From contig CM057148.1 in assembly GCA_029964075.1 (NCBI GenBank), positions 25,165,916 through 25,229,915 on the forward strand: 64,000 bases of DNA, in the 5' to 3' direction. The stretch is from Patiria pectinifera (lineage: Eukaryota; Echinodermata; Asteroidea; Valvatida; Asterinidae). Shown piece after piece: positions 12,521 through 24,600 of this stretch. Numbering within the stretch: the stretch's first letter is position 1; each line of letters begins with the position of its first letter. The notes below the pieces were generated by a model. It made no database searches. It was given only the letters and a program-made list of their open reading frames with translations, and had not been told where the DNA came from. The position numbers were made by a program, and so were the translations under genes.

Positions 12521-13640
12521 GGTGCGGCTCGATCGGAGATTCTCCACAACGAACTATCACACCCGACATTTTGTAGTGTAAACAATTCTGAACTAAACGT
12601 GGGTCGATTTTAAAAATTTGTTTGGGTGCCTCATTCGGAAGTGAATGCACTATATTATGTATTTCTAAAGAAAAGCAATTGGGGATCTATTCACGGACAC
12701 TGTCTTTAATGAAAAATTCGTAGATGGGGTCAGGAAGGCGTCTTATGTGTGTACCTTGACAAACACTATTTTTCAGTACTATTTTCAAATTGAATTTGAC
12801 TGACTTTGACCTTCCCGTAATCAAAAGGACAGTCATCCGTGGCTTCAAAAATAAAATGTACAAGTTTATCGAAATATATACACTGACATTTTATTCTCAA
12901 ATTCTATACGCTTTCTACTCAATTTGTTTTCATGATGATTTCCCTGAGTGTCCCTCTTCATTTTGCAATTATACCTTTTTGTTTTTATTTAACCCTATTA
13001 TGTGAACTGTTTTCGTATTGCTGAAAGAACACTTACTCTTTTCTGATCCGTGGACAGAACTTTAAAACGGTGGTTGTGTATACAAATACGTAACTTGAAA
13101 AGTACATGAGTGATTTGAATGATTCTGGTACTAGAAGAAAGCATATTAATTGGGCTTCCATGTCCAAGATCTTTACAGTGCTACATGCAGAACTTCATTA
13201 AACAATTTGTCCTGCCGTTACGGTTTCCTTTTTTTTTTACTCAGCCTGTATAACGAAAAACAAACTTAGGGAGTTTAGATATTCGGGCTTAACAGAGTCG
13301 ATGTTTTCCTACGTACAGGGACATCAAACTATAGGATATTAAGCCAAAGACGACATTCTGTTCATTAAGTTCAGGTTATGAAGGCCAAGCAAAAATGGTT
13401 CCAGGATTAAAGAACGGAGCCGAAGACGGAGCCGAATCAAAAAGTTGGGAAACCCTAAACAATCAGACAAAACACTTTTTTTGGGCACAACAGACGCTAA
13501 AGATTTGCGTTAAGATCCTTCTCCAAACTTTTATTTGTATTTCACTCTTTGAAAAGTATGCGCGATTTAGAAATTAATACCACATGAAAGTTATCATTAA
13601 CGTCATTCAATGAATATATCAATTTCCCTCTTAAAGAAAA
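12521..13640. other. no recognisable feature
   Basis: AT-rich unique-looking DNA. ORFs of 60-71 codons have no supported splice sites or recognisable motif. Confidence 0.4.
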
Positions 13641-13651
13641 GGTACTTTTAA

Positions 13652-14152
13652 AGGGAATGTACAACATTTGCTTTTGCTGCAATTTTCAGAAATAAATGGA
13701 TTGGGAGGATTAGTATGTTATAGCAAATATTGTTAAATTGGCTTGCTTCACGTTTTGGGTTTGGAGATGCTGGAAAATCCAAGAAAACCAACCATGTGAA
13801 GTCTGGTTCCCCGACCTCACGTAAGATGAAACGGAGCAATTTATAGACTTTGGAGGACTGCAAGGTCAGAGAATCCGTCTAGAAGGCTTGTACCCCTTCA
13901 CAGGTGTGTAATCAATTGCAAAGAAAATGCGGAATAACTAAATAGGGGCACTTTTTGAAAACAGTCAGTTTTCTCCAACGCTGGTCGGCCGACCAGCGTT
14001 GGAAGAATACAAGTTTTCTTGAAAATGTCAGAACACTAGGAGCCACGATTTACAGGATGCTTTAGACTGTCATTCCCTAACAATCCAGTAAGATATTTCG
14101 TGATAATTTGATCACTTAGTTTTTTGATGTTTGCAAATGTTGTATCTTCCCT
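13652..14152 (-). mobile_element. MITE family A, TTAA target site
   Basis: Terminal repeats AGGGAATGTACAACATTTGC and its near complement are flanked by TTAA on both sides (13648-13651, 14153-14156). At the centre is a 28-bp perfect palindrome with half-site CCAACGCTGGTCGG. The same 500-520 bp element recurs at 32663, 37218, 41326, 48751, 52655 and 60725. TTAA target duplication is the hallmark of piggyBac-type (also Kolobok) transposition. No transposase is encoded. Confidence 0.85.
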
Positions 14153-14559
14153 TTAAAAGTAGGAAGTAATTAAAGATTGATCACACGAACAGTGTTCATT
14201 ATGCTTGTTTCCATGGTTTAACATAAAGCGTTAATATCACAATTTTACACCGTCAGACTTTTAAGAGAAAACGAAGAAAATGTGCTTAAATTTACATCCA
14301 GACAATTGTGTTCTGATTGTTCGGAAATGCATACAAGACTGCAAGATATGGTGATAAATTGGTACATAATTAAGGGTAATATGCATAACTAGAGTGATCG
14401 GGCAGACAATTATTTCATTAGCCACTGCCCAGTTAAGTAATGAATATATCAGAACAAAGCATCACGAGCATTAACCTTTGCAGTACAACCAATTATATTG
14501 TAAAAAACAAATGCATCCTTTAGGTTATGATAAATTTCAGTATACATTTTAAGTTCACG

Positions 14560-15790
14560 TGCAAGTTATTTCCGGGTTGATACGTCATCAGTCAAAAAAG
14601 GCAATTGAATGCTGTACATGTATGTCATTAATGAAAATAACGCATGGAAAAATGGAAATTATAAGTGTATGTAATAATAACACCAAACTTCCGGTTTGAT
14701 GACGTCACAGTATTTGGAAGCAAAAGGTGAACATTAAGTGTAACGGATGATTTTTGGGGGGCTAGGAACAAAGTCACGAGACAGGGATCATATGATGGTT
14801 TTAAATGAAAACCCAAATGATCATTGTTAACATTTTCCCTACAGTAACGTCCGGTCTGATGAAGTCATGTATGAAACCTTGCAAATTCATTTGTGGTTGC
14901 TCACGGAATAAATAGGGGCAATTTGGTAGAATTTGACCGAGGGTTATACAATTTGAAAAGATTTAACCTTTTTGATGTGCTGCTAGAGGGCGTCCTTTCG
15001 GGGGATGACGTCAAAATTATGGGGTTTTTTTGCGTTTGGCATTCTGGACTTGACACTTCCCTAATGTAATTGTCTGTAGTAAAATGCTTCCGGCGTTTTC
15101 GAGTTAGATTCCATTTCTATTGAACTTCCGGTAACACCGGAAGTGAGGGTCAAGCGGGTTTGTGCCTGGGAATAAGAAAAGTTGCTCACGGCACCCTCTA
15201 CAACCTCACGAAAAAATGAACACGATACTCTTTTAAGTTCAAGAGATATAGCTCAAACTATTTTGTCAAATTGTGCCCTTAAATCGCTTGTAATTTGATA
15301 CCTAATGACGTCATGATGACGTAACAAAATATATTACATCTTCGTATCATGGTACAAGTTCACACCAAATTTTATGATCATCTCGTAAACCGTTCGGTTG
15401 AAATTTAGTTTTGTTTTGATTTCAGGCTAATGTCTTCATTTTGAAATCACCTAACTTCGACCATCCGGGAGACCGGGAAGTAAAGGTCAAGCAACTTCAC
15501 ATACAAAACAAACTGGGTTTTTTTTTATCAATTAATGGTCTATCAGATAATATAATACAAACATCATTGATTATTTTGTTCAAGAGTTATAGGTGAAAGA
15601 AGTTGGTCACCTTTTCAGCTAAAATCGTTTGTAATTTGACTCCTGATGATGTCATCATGACCTCTGAGTCATATGCGCCACTCAGGATGAGTGTCGATAT
15701 ATGTTGAAAGTTACAAGATCATATCATGACTGTTTAGGAGAAATCCCGCGGAGAAGTACTGTACGAAAAAAAAGAGAAAGACCTAAACAA
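14560..15790. repeat. degenerate repeat with CCGGAAGT/TGACGTCA motifs
   Basis: Copies of CTTCCGGT or ACCGGAAGT with GATGACGTCA and GGTCAAGC recur at about 14690, 15005, 15125, 15300, 15465 and 15650. The stretch 15110-15465 resembles 15465-15770, suggesting an old tandem duplication of about 350 bp. I see no gene in it. Confidence 0.5.
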
Positions 15791-15848
15791 AGATTAATCC
15801 GAACAATTTTAAACAGTGATCGGGTTGTGCCCGACCACTAACTGAAGG

Positions 15849-16044
15849 CTACTTGTTTAAGCTACATGGGCGGAACGTCCCTTGTCGAATTTCTGGAAGT
15901 CGGAAACGTTCATAAGCCCAGCATAAGTCGCAGAGATTGAGGTACATCCATTCTTCAGATCCGACCCAGGTGCACACTCGGTTGTCTGTGTTCGGGCAGT
16001 TGTCAATATCACCACCTCTCGCAATAAAACTTTTACAGGCAAGC
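15849..16044 (-). CDS. candidate terminal exon of unknown Cys-rich protein
   Basis: A possible 3' coding exon of an unrecognised gene. After a splice acceptor (CACCAG, exon from 16044) a phase-2 frame stays open for 64 codons to a TAG stop. The peptide has six cysteines, three acidic/polar turns and two tryptophans around NLCDLCWAYERF, and ends FRPCSLNK. This composition resembles a secreted disulfide-rich domain, but I cannot name a family. A second frame is also open over most of the stretch (LPVKVLLREVVI...), so the assignment is uncertain. No upstream exon with a matching phase was found. The closest orphan candidate, 19982-20019, cannot join it in frame. Confidence 0.3.
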
Positions 16045-16121
16045 CTGGTGGACTATGAGGGTAGATACAAAAAAAACAATGCTCAGTAAAACAATGCAGA
16101 TACATCAACTGACTAGAATAT

Positions 16122-16426
16122 GGGCCTTATTCACGATCAGTTGGCCATGTTGAATTGAAAGCGAGGTAAAATGTTCATGTGTTGAACGTGCAAAGAGAAA
16201 TGAAGCAAGTACATTACTCAACAATTCAAGTCTGCTTGAATGAATAATTTAGAATTTGTAATTAAGCCCGATTAGAATTTGTAATTAAGCCAGATTAAAA
16301 AAAATAATATAAAGTAAAATAAGGCTGCATAAATAGTCTGGCGCCATCCCATTCAACAGTTAACAATTTATGAAATACATTCAGGGAACACGACAAAAAC
16401 ACGACGCTACCGCGTGAATAAGGTCC
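16122..16426 (-). mobile_element. short satellite-free copy of the TIR element
   Basis: Ends are GGGCCTTATTCACG and its complement, which reads GGACCTTATTCACG. The two halves match 9041-9246 and 10394-10501 respectively, in inverted orientation. Where those copies carry satellite, this one has about 60 bp of AT-rich DNA with a doubled AGAATTTGTAATTAAGCC. It looks like the basic non-autonomous element before satellite gain, or after its loss. Confidence 0.75.
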
Positions 16427-17354
16427 ATGCGTCACGATAGGCACACTCTTAATATCAGTCGCAATTACCGACTTTAATTGACATTAAAGGTAGTTACATC
16501 CTGCAACATGCCTTCTTTTAAATGTTGCGTGGGGGGAAATGAACACTTTTATCACTTTAAAACATTGATTTGTATTTTAAAAACAAAATAATCCGACCTG
16601 CAAAAAATGTTTTGTACAGAGGAAATAAAAGACATACATATAATAATATTTCATTAAGAAGCAACAAGACAGGAGGGGCAACCTTCCAACTTAAAAAAAA
16701 TAAGTGTTGTCTCACAGGGAGATCTGGTAAATTGTTCAAGAATATATTGCTGAAGGTGCACTCTGCAGTGATTGGAGCGATTCTGTGTTATAACGTTGAT
16801 GCTGACGTGCTTGCATGATAAATGTGCCGCGAAGCTGGTCAAAGCCAGCAACAGCGTTATTATTTTGTGGCAGGAAACGTGGACGTGAAGTGTAATCAAA
16901 CTGTCGTGAAAAGATTAGATGGGAAACTTGTCAGAAAGTTAAGCTGTTAGTTTCCATCAATCTTCCTTCTAAGACTGGCTATTTGTTAAGGTTTTTAATT
17001 CTCCCCTTTTCTCACAATGTTAATGTTTATTGTTTTTATAGTTTGTGTGTTCTTGTTTTGTTTTGTTCTCTGCAGTCTCGTTATTGTCTTAGTCCATGTT
17101 TTGTCATTGTGTGTGTTTTTCGTGAATCTCTGAGGTTAATTTTTTGGGTTATAAATTATTTACACAAGCATTTCTGTACAAGCTTTCACTTCAAGAAAAT
17201 GCCTCCGTGGTTTCTTCTTTATTTTTCAGATTTTATATTAATTTAATTGATTTGAATTTTCCTTTATTTATTTTAATTCACTTATTTCTTTGGAATTGTC
17301 TACTTCATTTATATTTTGTTTATTTAGTTTACTACTGTGTATCAGGAAGCACGG
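16427..17354. other. AT-rich DNA without recognised feature
   Basis: T-rich plus strand, no supported exon. Long plus-strand frames near 16980-17340 are leucine/phenylalanine-rich because of base composition only. Confidence 0.4.
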
Positions 17355-17666
17355 AACTCAACTCAACTCAACTCAACTCAACTCAACTCAACTCAACTCA
17401 ACTCAACTCAACTCAACTCAACTCAACTCAACTCAACTCAACTCAACTCAACTCAACTCAACTCAACTCAACTCAACTCAACTCAACTCAACTCAACTCA
17501 ACTCAACTCAACTCAACTCAACTCAACTCAACTCAACTCAACTCAACTCAACTCAACTCAACTCAACTCAACTCAACTCAAATCAAATCAAATCAAATCA
17601 AATCAAATCAAATCAAATCAAATCAAATCAAATCAAATCAAATCAAATCAAATCAAATCAAATCAA
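17355..17666. repeat. two-phase pentanucleotide microsatellite
   Basis: About 45 perfect AACTC units (17355-17580) switch without a break to about 17 perfect AAATC units (17580-17666), a single C-to-A change in every later unit. The repeat is open in several frames (STQLN and IKSNQ repeats), which explains the long predicted peptides here. Confidence 0.98.
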
Positions 17667-18017
17667 GATGTGTTCGTTCAAGTGTGTTTCCTCCAGTGAA
17701 GCTTTCTGAACCCAATGGCACATTGACATCAATTTAATGCATTTATTTCCCACATAACATTTGAAATAAAAAGGGTGACTTTTTGCCCGTATGTCCGCAG
17801 GGAAAATGTTTTCAATTTCAACATGTATCATATCCTCGTACAAAATTAATGGCATGATAGAATGGTGTACTGTTTGGGAGGTATTGTGATTTTAACAAAA
17901 TCAGCTGCGTTTTGGTAACCAGTTACAATGCAGGTTCATACTGTCCATACCTCGCTCAAAACTTATATTATTTTTTATGCCAACCTATTTTAATTTATTG
18001 GAAGATTTACCTGTACT

Positions 18018-18500
18018 CTAGGTTTTCCTGGCTATTTAAAAAAAAAATCAATCAAATTCACTAATTCTAACATTCAATTTTGTCCAGCACCATCGATTTA
18101 GTGCACTTCCAATGTTTAATTTCGTCTTTTGTCAGACAATTTCAAATTCAGTTCAAGCAAATTCAAACAATGTGCACACGTAATCGTCCCGGAGTATTTG
18201 ATCTCGTTTCGTCTACGCCAAACCTTGTTATTCAAAAATCAAGTTCGTCTAATCGATTTTACATATTAAGACGAATTCGATCTCTGAATGTAGTCATTCA
18301 ATAACAAATTAGACGGATTTGATCTGTAATGACGAATATTCTCGACCCAGTGACTAAACAGGGTGACCAAACATTAAACTTGAATGGTAACTGACCAAAA
18401 CGGTTTTGTAATAGCGTGTGAAATTTTTGGTGGATGAAAGTGAATGATACAGTTTGTGAATTTGAAAGACATATCTTTTAAAATAGCCGGGAAAACCTAT
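18018..18500. mobile_element. MITE with CTAGGTTTTCC ends
   Basis: CTAGGTTTTCCTGGCTATTT at the left faces AAATAGCCGGGAAAACCTAT at the right. The interior is rich in TTCGTC/ATTCGA-type words. The same terminal motif bounds the nested element at 19001-19541. Target duplication is unclear. Confidence 0.65.
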
Positions 18501-18607
18501 AATTTCACCTAAACTCGCGACCTATCCGACAATCCATGTTATCATAATTTGACTTCTACAACTTGGCATATAGGACGGAGACGCATTACGTTAATTTGTG
18601 TTCTGTA

Positions 18608-19821
18608 TACAGGGTGGAAACACCCCCCCCTAAAAAAAAGCAACCCTAAAACATTTGCCTTTAAAAAAATGATCAGTAAATTTTTATGTTTTGGTAATGA
18701 GATTAAAGCTGAGAGCTTTTTCTTTCAAATACTGAAGATATCATGAATGTTGCACTTTGGGTTGCTGAGTAAATGCTTATTATGTAAAAGTAGTCATTTT
18801 TCAGCCTTTACACAAATACTTCAAACAGTGAAACATTTTACTGTAAGCCCTAATGTGCAAGTATCCTACGTTTGTGCAATTTCTTTAGTTTTTTTGACAT
18901 ATTTATGATGCTAAAAGGGTTTAAAATAGGACTACAAAGGATGAGATACAGTTGGAAAATAAAAGGTATTCCCATCAAATTCATTTGTACTCTTGTAATA
19001 TAGGTTTTCCCGACCAATTTCCGAAAATGTTAATTCACTTCTGAAAATCGGTCATTCATTTTCGTGTGAATTTGAGAATCTCTCTGAACACTCGTTTCTT
19101 TTTCGCTACCAGGACATTCGATTCCATTTCAGTTCAATCAATTAAGTGATTGAGCAGCACATTTCGCTTGTGTTCATTCAGATTCGTTTACAAGACTTTC
19201 TTTTCGCTTTTAGAGGGCGATTTCAAACAATGGCATTCTATTTCACTTTTAGCTTAATGCTATGTGATGCAATCTGCTATTTTGAATGAGAAAAACGTAC
19301 TTTTCGTGATTGCATATTCACGAAATTGCGTGCCAGAACTCTGCGCGAAAAGGTATGCTCGCGTAAATGAATGCACAGGTAACGTAATTGGCCGTCTGTT
19401 TCTCAAAACCGAATGCTTGGACAATGAAAACGATTGAACTTTCGTTGAATTGAAATGGGATTAAAGACGCGCATTCAAAATAAGACGAAAAAGAATGACC
19501 GATTTGAATAAACAATTTAGGAAATTGGCCGGGAAAACCTATATTACGTGCCGTGTTTGTAAGGATTAGGACATGCACAAAAAAATAGGTACAGTAAAAA
19601 TCCCTTACTGTGGTATTTCTTGTGAACAGGATGAAAAATGACAACTTGAACATAATTGGCATTTGTTTCAGCAACCCAAAATGCTATTTTCATCATTTTT
19701 TTCATGTATTTGAAAGAAAAAGCTCTGAGTTTTAATCTGATACCCAAAACATAAGAATTATCGATCCTTTTTTTTTTTAAAGGCAAATGTTTTAGGGTTG
19801 CATTTTTGGGGTCACCCTGTA
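18608..19821. mobile_element. 1.2-kb foldback transposon, TACAGGGTG ends
   Basis: TACAGGGTGG at the left faces CACCCTGTA at the right. Inverted arms run for about 350 bp: both carry CAACCCTAAAACATTTGCC, AGCTTTTTCTTTCAAATAC and TTTGGGTTGCTGA. TA flanks both ends. The arms are separated by a different element (19001-19541). No transposase is visible; frames of about 100 codons in the arms look like degenerate repeat. Confidence 0.75.
19001..19541. mobile_element. MITE nested in the 18608-19821 foldback
   Basis: TAGGTTTTCCCGACCAATTT at the left and AAATTGGCCGGGAAAACCTA at the right are imperfect complements. It sits between the two arms of the larger foldback, so it inserted later or forms that element's loop. 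Confidence 0.7.
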
Positions 19822-19981
19822 TAGTTGCTTCCGGTCGTATGACTGTCATGAATGCATGCGGTCACGAGTTATGATTTAAACGTAGCCGTACAAACTTTGT
19901 ACAAAGGCTTCATAGGTGTGTGAATTAGTTCAAATGACAAGACAAGCTTCGGTAATATTATGCCCAGAACATAATACTCAC

Positions 19982-20019
19982 CTCTTCCGCTTCCACTAAC
20001 TCGCATGTGAAAGCCACAA
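19982..20019 (-). other. orphan 38-nt candidate exon
   Basis: A sequence bounded by a strong acceptor (GGTTATTTGCAG) and a strong donor (GTGAGT) on the minus strand. One frame reads CGFHMRVSGSGR. With no recognised neighbours it may be chance. Confidence 0.2.
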
Positions 20020-20349
20020 CTGCAAATAACCAAACAAATTGAACAAGATTTTAGCAAGCAGTACATTATCCATTTTAGTCAACCTGTCCGAGACAAGCTT
20101 CAAGTGTTTGAAAGTCATGTATTCTTTATGTGAGTTAAGTGAGTTATGTGAGTTAAGCACACATTGGCAGTCAGAGCTATTTCAATTCTGATCGGTTTAA
20201 CCTTGCGCAGAGTGACCTGCTGCCCTTTTGGTCCGGGGTAAACGAATTTTTTTAAGAAAAAAAAATGAGGGCCAATGACGGTCACCTTCCATCTAATCCT
20301 CATTCGACCCTTGCCAAATAAGCTGGTTTAATGAACTTTGCAACCAGGG

Positions 20350-20802
20350 CTACACCCAGGCCGTGTCAACAAACTTTCGACCAGGCCTCCTGCCAAGTCT
20401 CATTGAAACATCAACAAAGACCTGTAACTTGACACAGTCATCTCCCTTCCTAACTGCATACCACAGCCGCCAGTCAATTATCTTTCCAGCGCACTGTCTG
20501 GCAACTGTCTGGACAGTCTGGCACGTGGCTTTTTGTTGTATTGCTATGAATAGGGTCTTGCGTAGTGCAGGAAAGTACGAGTTGTTGCAAAGTTTTTTGT
20601 AAACGCTGCGCAGGTTTAAATACATGCTTCTTGTTTGTTCTTGTTGAAGTTGAGATTGATCAAAATACTTCTTTTCATAACCACACGAGCGGGTGAAATG
20701 AAAGAGGGCAAGCATCGAAATGTATTTGTTGCGACATACTGTTTTTCCCCGCATTATAATCAACAGTTGCTTGTTTGAAACGATAATAATCATCAGTCCC
20801 AT
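20350..20802 (-). CDS. unrecognised 150-codon ORF
   Basis: The longest ATG-initiated frame outside obvious repeats. The C-terminal part (from about residue 90) has a more protein-like composition (KIIDWRLWYAVRKGDDCVKL) and ends at GRKFVDTAWV before TAG. I recognise no domain, and the N-terminal third is hydrophobic and AT-driven. It could be part of an exon or chance; no homolog elsewhere in the window. Confidence 0.15.
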   Translation of the reverse strand: MGLMIIIVSNKQLLIIMRGKTVCRNKYISMLALFHFTRSCGYEKKYFDQSQLQQEQTRSMYLNLRSVYKKLCNNSYFPALRKTLFIAIQQKATCQTVQTVARQCAGKIIDWRLWYAVRKGDDCVKLQVFVDVSMRLGRRPGRKFVDTAWV

Positions 20803-20839
20803 TCATCATAGAATAAAACATCACATCCAATCACTGAGC

Positions 20840-20906
20840 AAAACAAACAAACAAACAAACAAACAAACAACCCAACACCCCAACAAACAAACAAACACGC
20901 CTTATA
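20840..20906. repeat. AAAC microsatellite
   Basis: Tetranucleotide AAAC repeated about six times, a short CCCAACACCCC interruption, then a few further units. Confidence 0.9.
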
Positions 20907-21129
20907 TTACTGTCTTTTAGTTTCTCGCAAAATTTAACAAGTCTCCGGAATAACCAAATTGTAGGCCTACAGCTCTGGTAAATGTATTTAATACAGATCT
21001 TTACCTATGGCCGCCACGCAGATTAACAAGGTACAGCGATTCATCCTCAACAGCTGGACTTTTTATCAACGACTAGTTTGATGATGGACTCCCTGTCGGT
21101 AACACGTACGAAGATTCGTCACAATGTAG

Positions 21130-24100
21130 CAAGCAGCTGATGAATAAGTGGTATCCTAAGCTTCCAAATAGTCCACTTATATCTCATTTCTACTGTCGTT
21201 TCACCTAACTACCAATGGAGATTATGCGCACTGCACGGCCATATGTTTGGTGAGCGTTGGCTTAGGCCTAATCCAGGGATCAAAACCATCGAAATATATA
21301 ATCCTTAGCTTCTAATTAGAAACCCCTAGGCTTCCAATTAGTCCACTTATATCTCACTTCTACTGTCGTTTGACCTAATTACCAATGGAGATTATGCGCA
21401 CTGCACGGCCATATGTTTGGCGCGTGACTTAGGCCTAATCCAGGGATCAAAGCCATCGAAATATATAATTCAGTGAAATTTTTCTAAGGACTGCAATAAA
21501 ATACATATTTACATATTGCCTTGCTTGGGATGTAGAATAATAGAACCCTAATTAAGCACCTGTATGTTTTTGTTCACGAAGTAACACAGTTAAACTGCTG
21601 CCAAAAATATGAGCCCTCCGTCGTTTGTATTTTTACGAAAAAACAAAATTTTTAATGCATTGCAAACTGTGTACAAAATCTCGACGACCTCCGATGTCTA
21701 TGAATTTTCACGAAGTGCAAAATGTCTGTAATGGTGAATTACGTAATTATTAATAGATTTGTTTTACTCGACCACTGTCAGTGACACATTTCAATCAAGT
21801 AAAATTTAGGCTTTAGGAAAGTATAACAAATGTGAAATGCCGTTGCCATAAAAAAAAAGGTTGAAATGAAATGTTCAATATGGCTAACTTCAAAAGTGGT
21901 TATCTCAGAATGATTTGTTTTGCTGAAAATTAATTGTCGTCACTAACGATCCATACATTCTACATTGTCACATGACCAGAATTTCACTTTTCATCCTGAT
22001 CGCAAGTAAGCCTTAGTACCTACTACTTGTATCTCAGGTGGCGTATTTAGTAATTTTGTGGCCGTTTCGAGGGTGAAATATGATGTTTGTTGGCAAATGG
22101 TTGGGTTGATGATTACTCCAAACGCCATGTCTAACAAAAGTAACATTCTATCTACTACCGCCAGATATCAAAATCGTGTTCAAAAGGCGATTAGTTTAAA
22201 GTAGGTCCCAAATAAGTTACTTGGTCTATTTCTACCTCAAGAAACTGTTCAAAATTACAAAGTTGTCATTAGAAATAAATTGGAATCAAGAGATCTCTGC
22301 TTTGGGCCAAAAAAAGAGAGTCTCCGGTTTCTGGTATGCGACAACGGATGAAGTAACTTGCGAACTATTGTCCAATTACATGATACATGTATACAAATGG
22401 ACGCGGAATGCGCAAAATCTTAGACAAACAAAAGTTAGTGTACAAAAACTTCATAGGGTTGTCTAAGCGCACTGCACGGCCATATGTTTGGCGCGCGTGG
22501 ACGTAGGCCTAATCCAGGGATCAAAGCCATCGAAATATACAATTCAGTGAAATATTCGAAGGACTGCAATAAAATACATATTTACATATTGCCTTGCTTG
22601 GGATGTAGAATAATAGAACCCTAATTAAGCACCTGTATGTTTTCACGAAGTACCACAGTTAAACTGCTGCCATAAATATGAGCCCTCCGTCGTTTGTATT
22701 TTCACGAAATGACAAAATCTTCAATGCATTGCAAACTGTGTACAAAATATTGACGACCTCCGATGTCTATGAATTTTCACGAAGTGCAAAATGTCTCTGA
22801 TGGTGAATTACGTAATAAATAATAGATTTGTTTTACTTGACCACTGTAAGTGACACATTTCAATCAAGTAAAATATAGGCTTTCGGAAAGTATAACAAAT
22901 AGGAAGTGCCATTGCCATAACAAAAGGTTGAAATATATGGCTAACTTCAAAAGTGGTTTTCTCAGAATGATTAGTTTTGCTGAAAATTAAGTTGTCGTCA
23001 CCGTAAAGATCCATACATTCTACATTGTCACATGACCAGAATTTCACTTTTCATCCTGATCGCAAGTAAGCCTTAGTACCTACTACTTGTATCTCAGGTG
23101 GCGTATTTAGTAATTTTGTGGCCGTTTCGAGGGTGAAATATGATGTTTGTTGGCAAATGGTTGGGTTGATGATTACTCCAAACGCCATGTCTAACAAATG
23201 TAAAATTCTATCTACTACCGCCAGATATCAAAATCGTGTTCAAAAGGCGATTAGTTTAAAGTAGGTCCCAAATAAGTTACTTGGTCTATTTCTACCTCAA
23301 GAAACTGTTCAAAATTACAAAGTTGTCATTAGAAATAAATTGGAATCAAGAGATCTCTGCTTTGGGCCAAAAAAAGAGAGTCTCCGGTTTCTGGTATGCG
23401 ACAACGGATGAAGTAACTTGCGAACTATTGTCCAATTACATGATACATGTATACAAATGGACGCGGAACGCGCAAAATCGTAGACAAACAAAAGTTAGTG
23501 TACAAAAACTTCATAGGGTTGACTAAGCGCACTGCACGGCCATATGTTTGGCGCGCGTGGACGTAGGCCTAATCCAGGGATCAAAGCCATCGAAATATAC
23601 AATTCGGTGAAATATTCGAAGGACTGCAATAAAATACATATTTACATATTGCCTTGCTTGGGATGTAGAATAATAGAACCCTAATTAAGCACCTGTATGT
23701 TTTCACGAAGTACCACAGTTAAACTGCTGCCAAAAATATGAGCCCTCCGTCGTTTGTATTTTCACGAAATGACAAAATCTTCAATGCATTGCAAACTGTG
23801 TACAAAATATTGACGACCTCCGATGTCTGAATTTTCGCGAAGTGCAAAATGTCTCTGATGGTGAATTACGTAACAGTTAATAGATTTGTTTTACTCGACC
23901 ACTGTCAGTGACACATTTCAATCAAGTAAAATTTAGGCTTTCGGAGAGCATAAAAATATGAAATGCCGTTGCCATAAAAAAAGGTTGAAATGAAATGTTC
24001 AATAGGCCTATGGCTAACTTCAAAAGTGGTTATCTCAGAATGATTAGTTTTGCTGAAAATTAATTGTCGTCACTAACGATCCATACATTCTACATTGTCA

Positions 24101-24600
24101 CATGACCAGAATTTCACTTTTCATCCTGATCGCAAGTAAGCCTTAGTACCTACTACTTGTATCTCAGGTGGCGTATTTAGTAATTTTGTGGCCGTTTCGA
24201 GGGTGAAATATGATGTTTGTTGGCAAATGGTTGGGTTGGTGATTACTCCAAACGCCATGTCTAACAAAAGTAACATTCTATCTACTACCGCCAGATATCA
24301 AAATCGTGTTCAAAAGGCGATTAGTTTAAAGTAGGTCCCAAATAAGTTACTTGGTCTATTTCTACCTCAAGAAACTGTTCAAAATTACAAAGTTGTCATT
24401 AGAAATAAATTGGAATCAAGAGATCTCTGCTTTGGGCCAAAAAAAGAGAGTCTCCGGTTTCTGGTATGCGACAACGGATGAAGTAACTTGCGAACTATTG
24501 TCCAATTACATGATACATGTATACAAATGGACGCGGAACGCGCAAAATCTTAGACAAACAAAAGTTAGTGTACACAAACTCCATAAAGTTGTCTAAGGGG
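21130..24600. repeat. three tandem copies of a 1.06-kb unit
   Basis: CGCACTGCACGGCCATATG begins successive units near 21398, 22467 and 23527; the third copy ends near 24596. Units are nearly identical with small indels. Partial units at about 21150-21300 and 21335-21475 precede the array, so the front was duplicated separately. Each unit holds an 81-codon frame without ATG (TTG at 22221, 23281, 24351), conserved because the copies are recent. Each also carries GGCCAAAAAAAGAGAGTCTC then CGGTTTCTGGTATGCG, matching the terminal repeat of the element at 56064. Confidence 0.93.

Noticed and set aside
17144..17737. Long STQLN/IKSNQ repeat proteins
   Set aside because: Translation of a perfect pentanucleotide microsatellite, open in several frames; no gene context.
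22221..22466. Conserved 81-codon frame repeated at 23281 and 24351
   Set aside because: No ATG start, no splice support; conservation follows from recent tandem duplication of the whole 1.06-kb unit.
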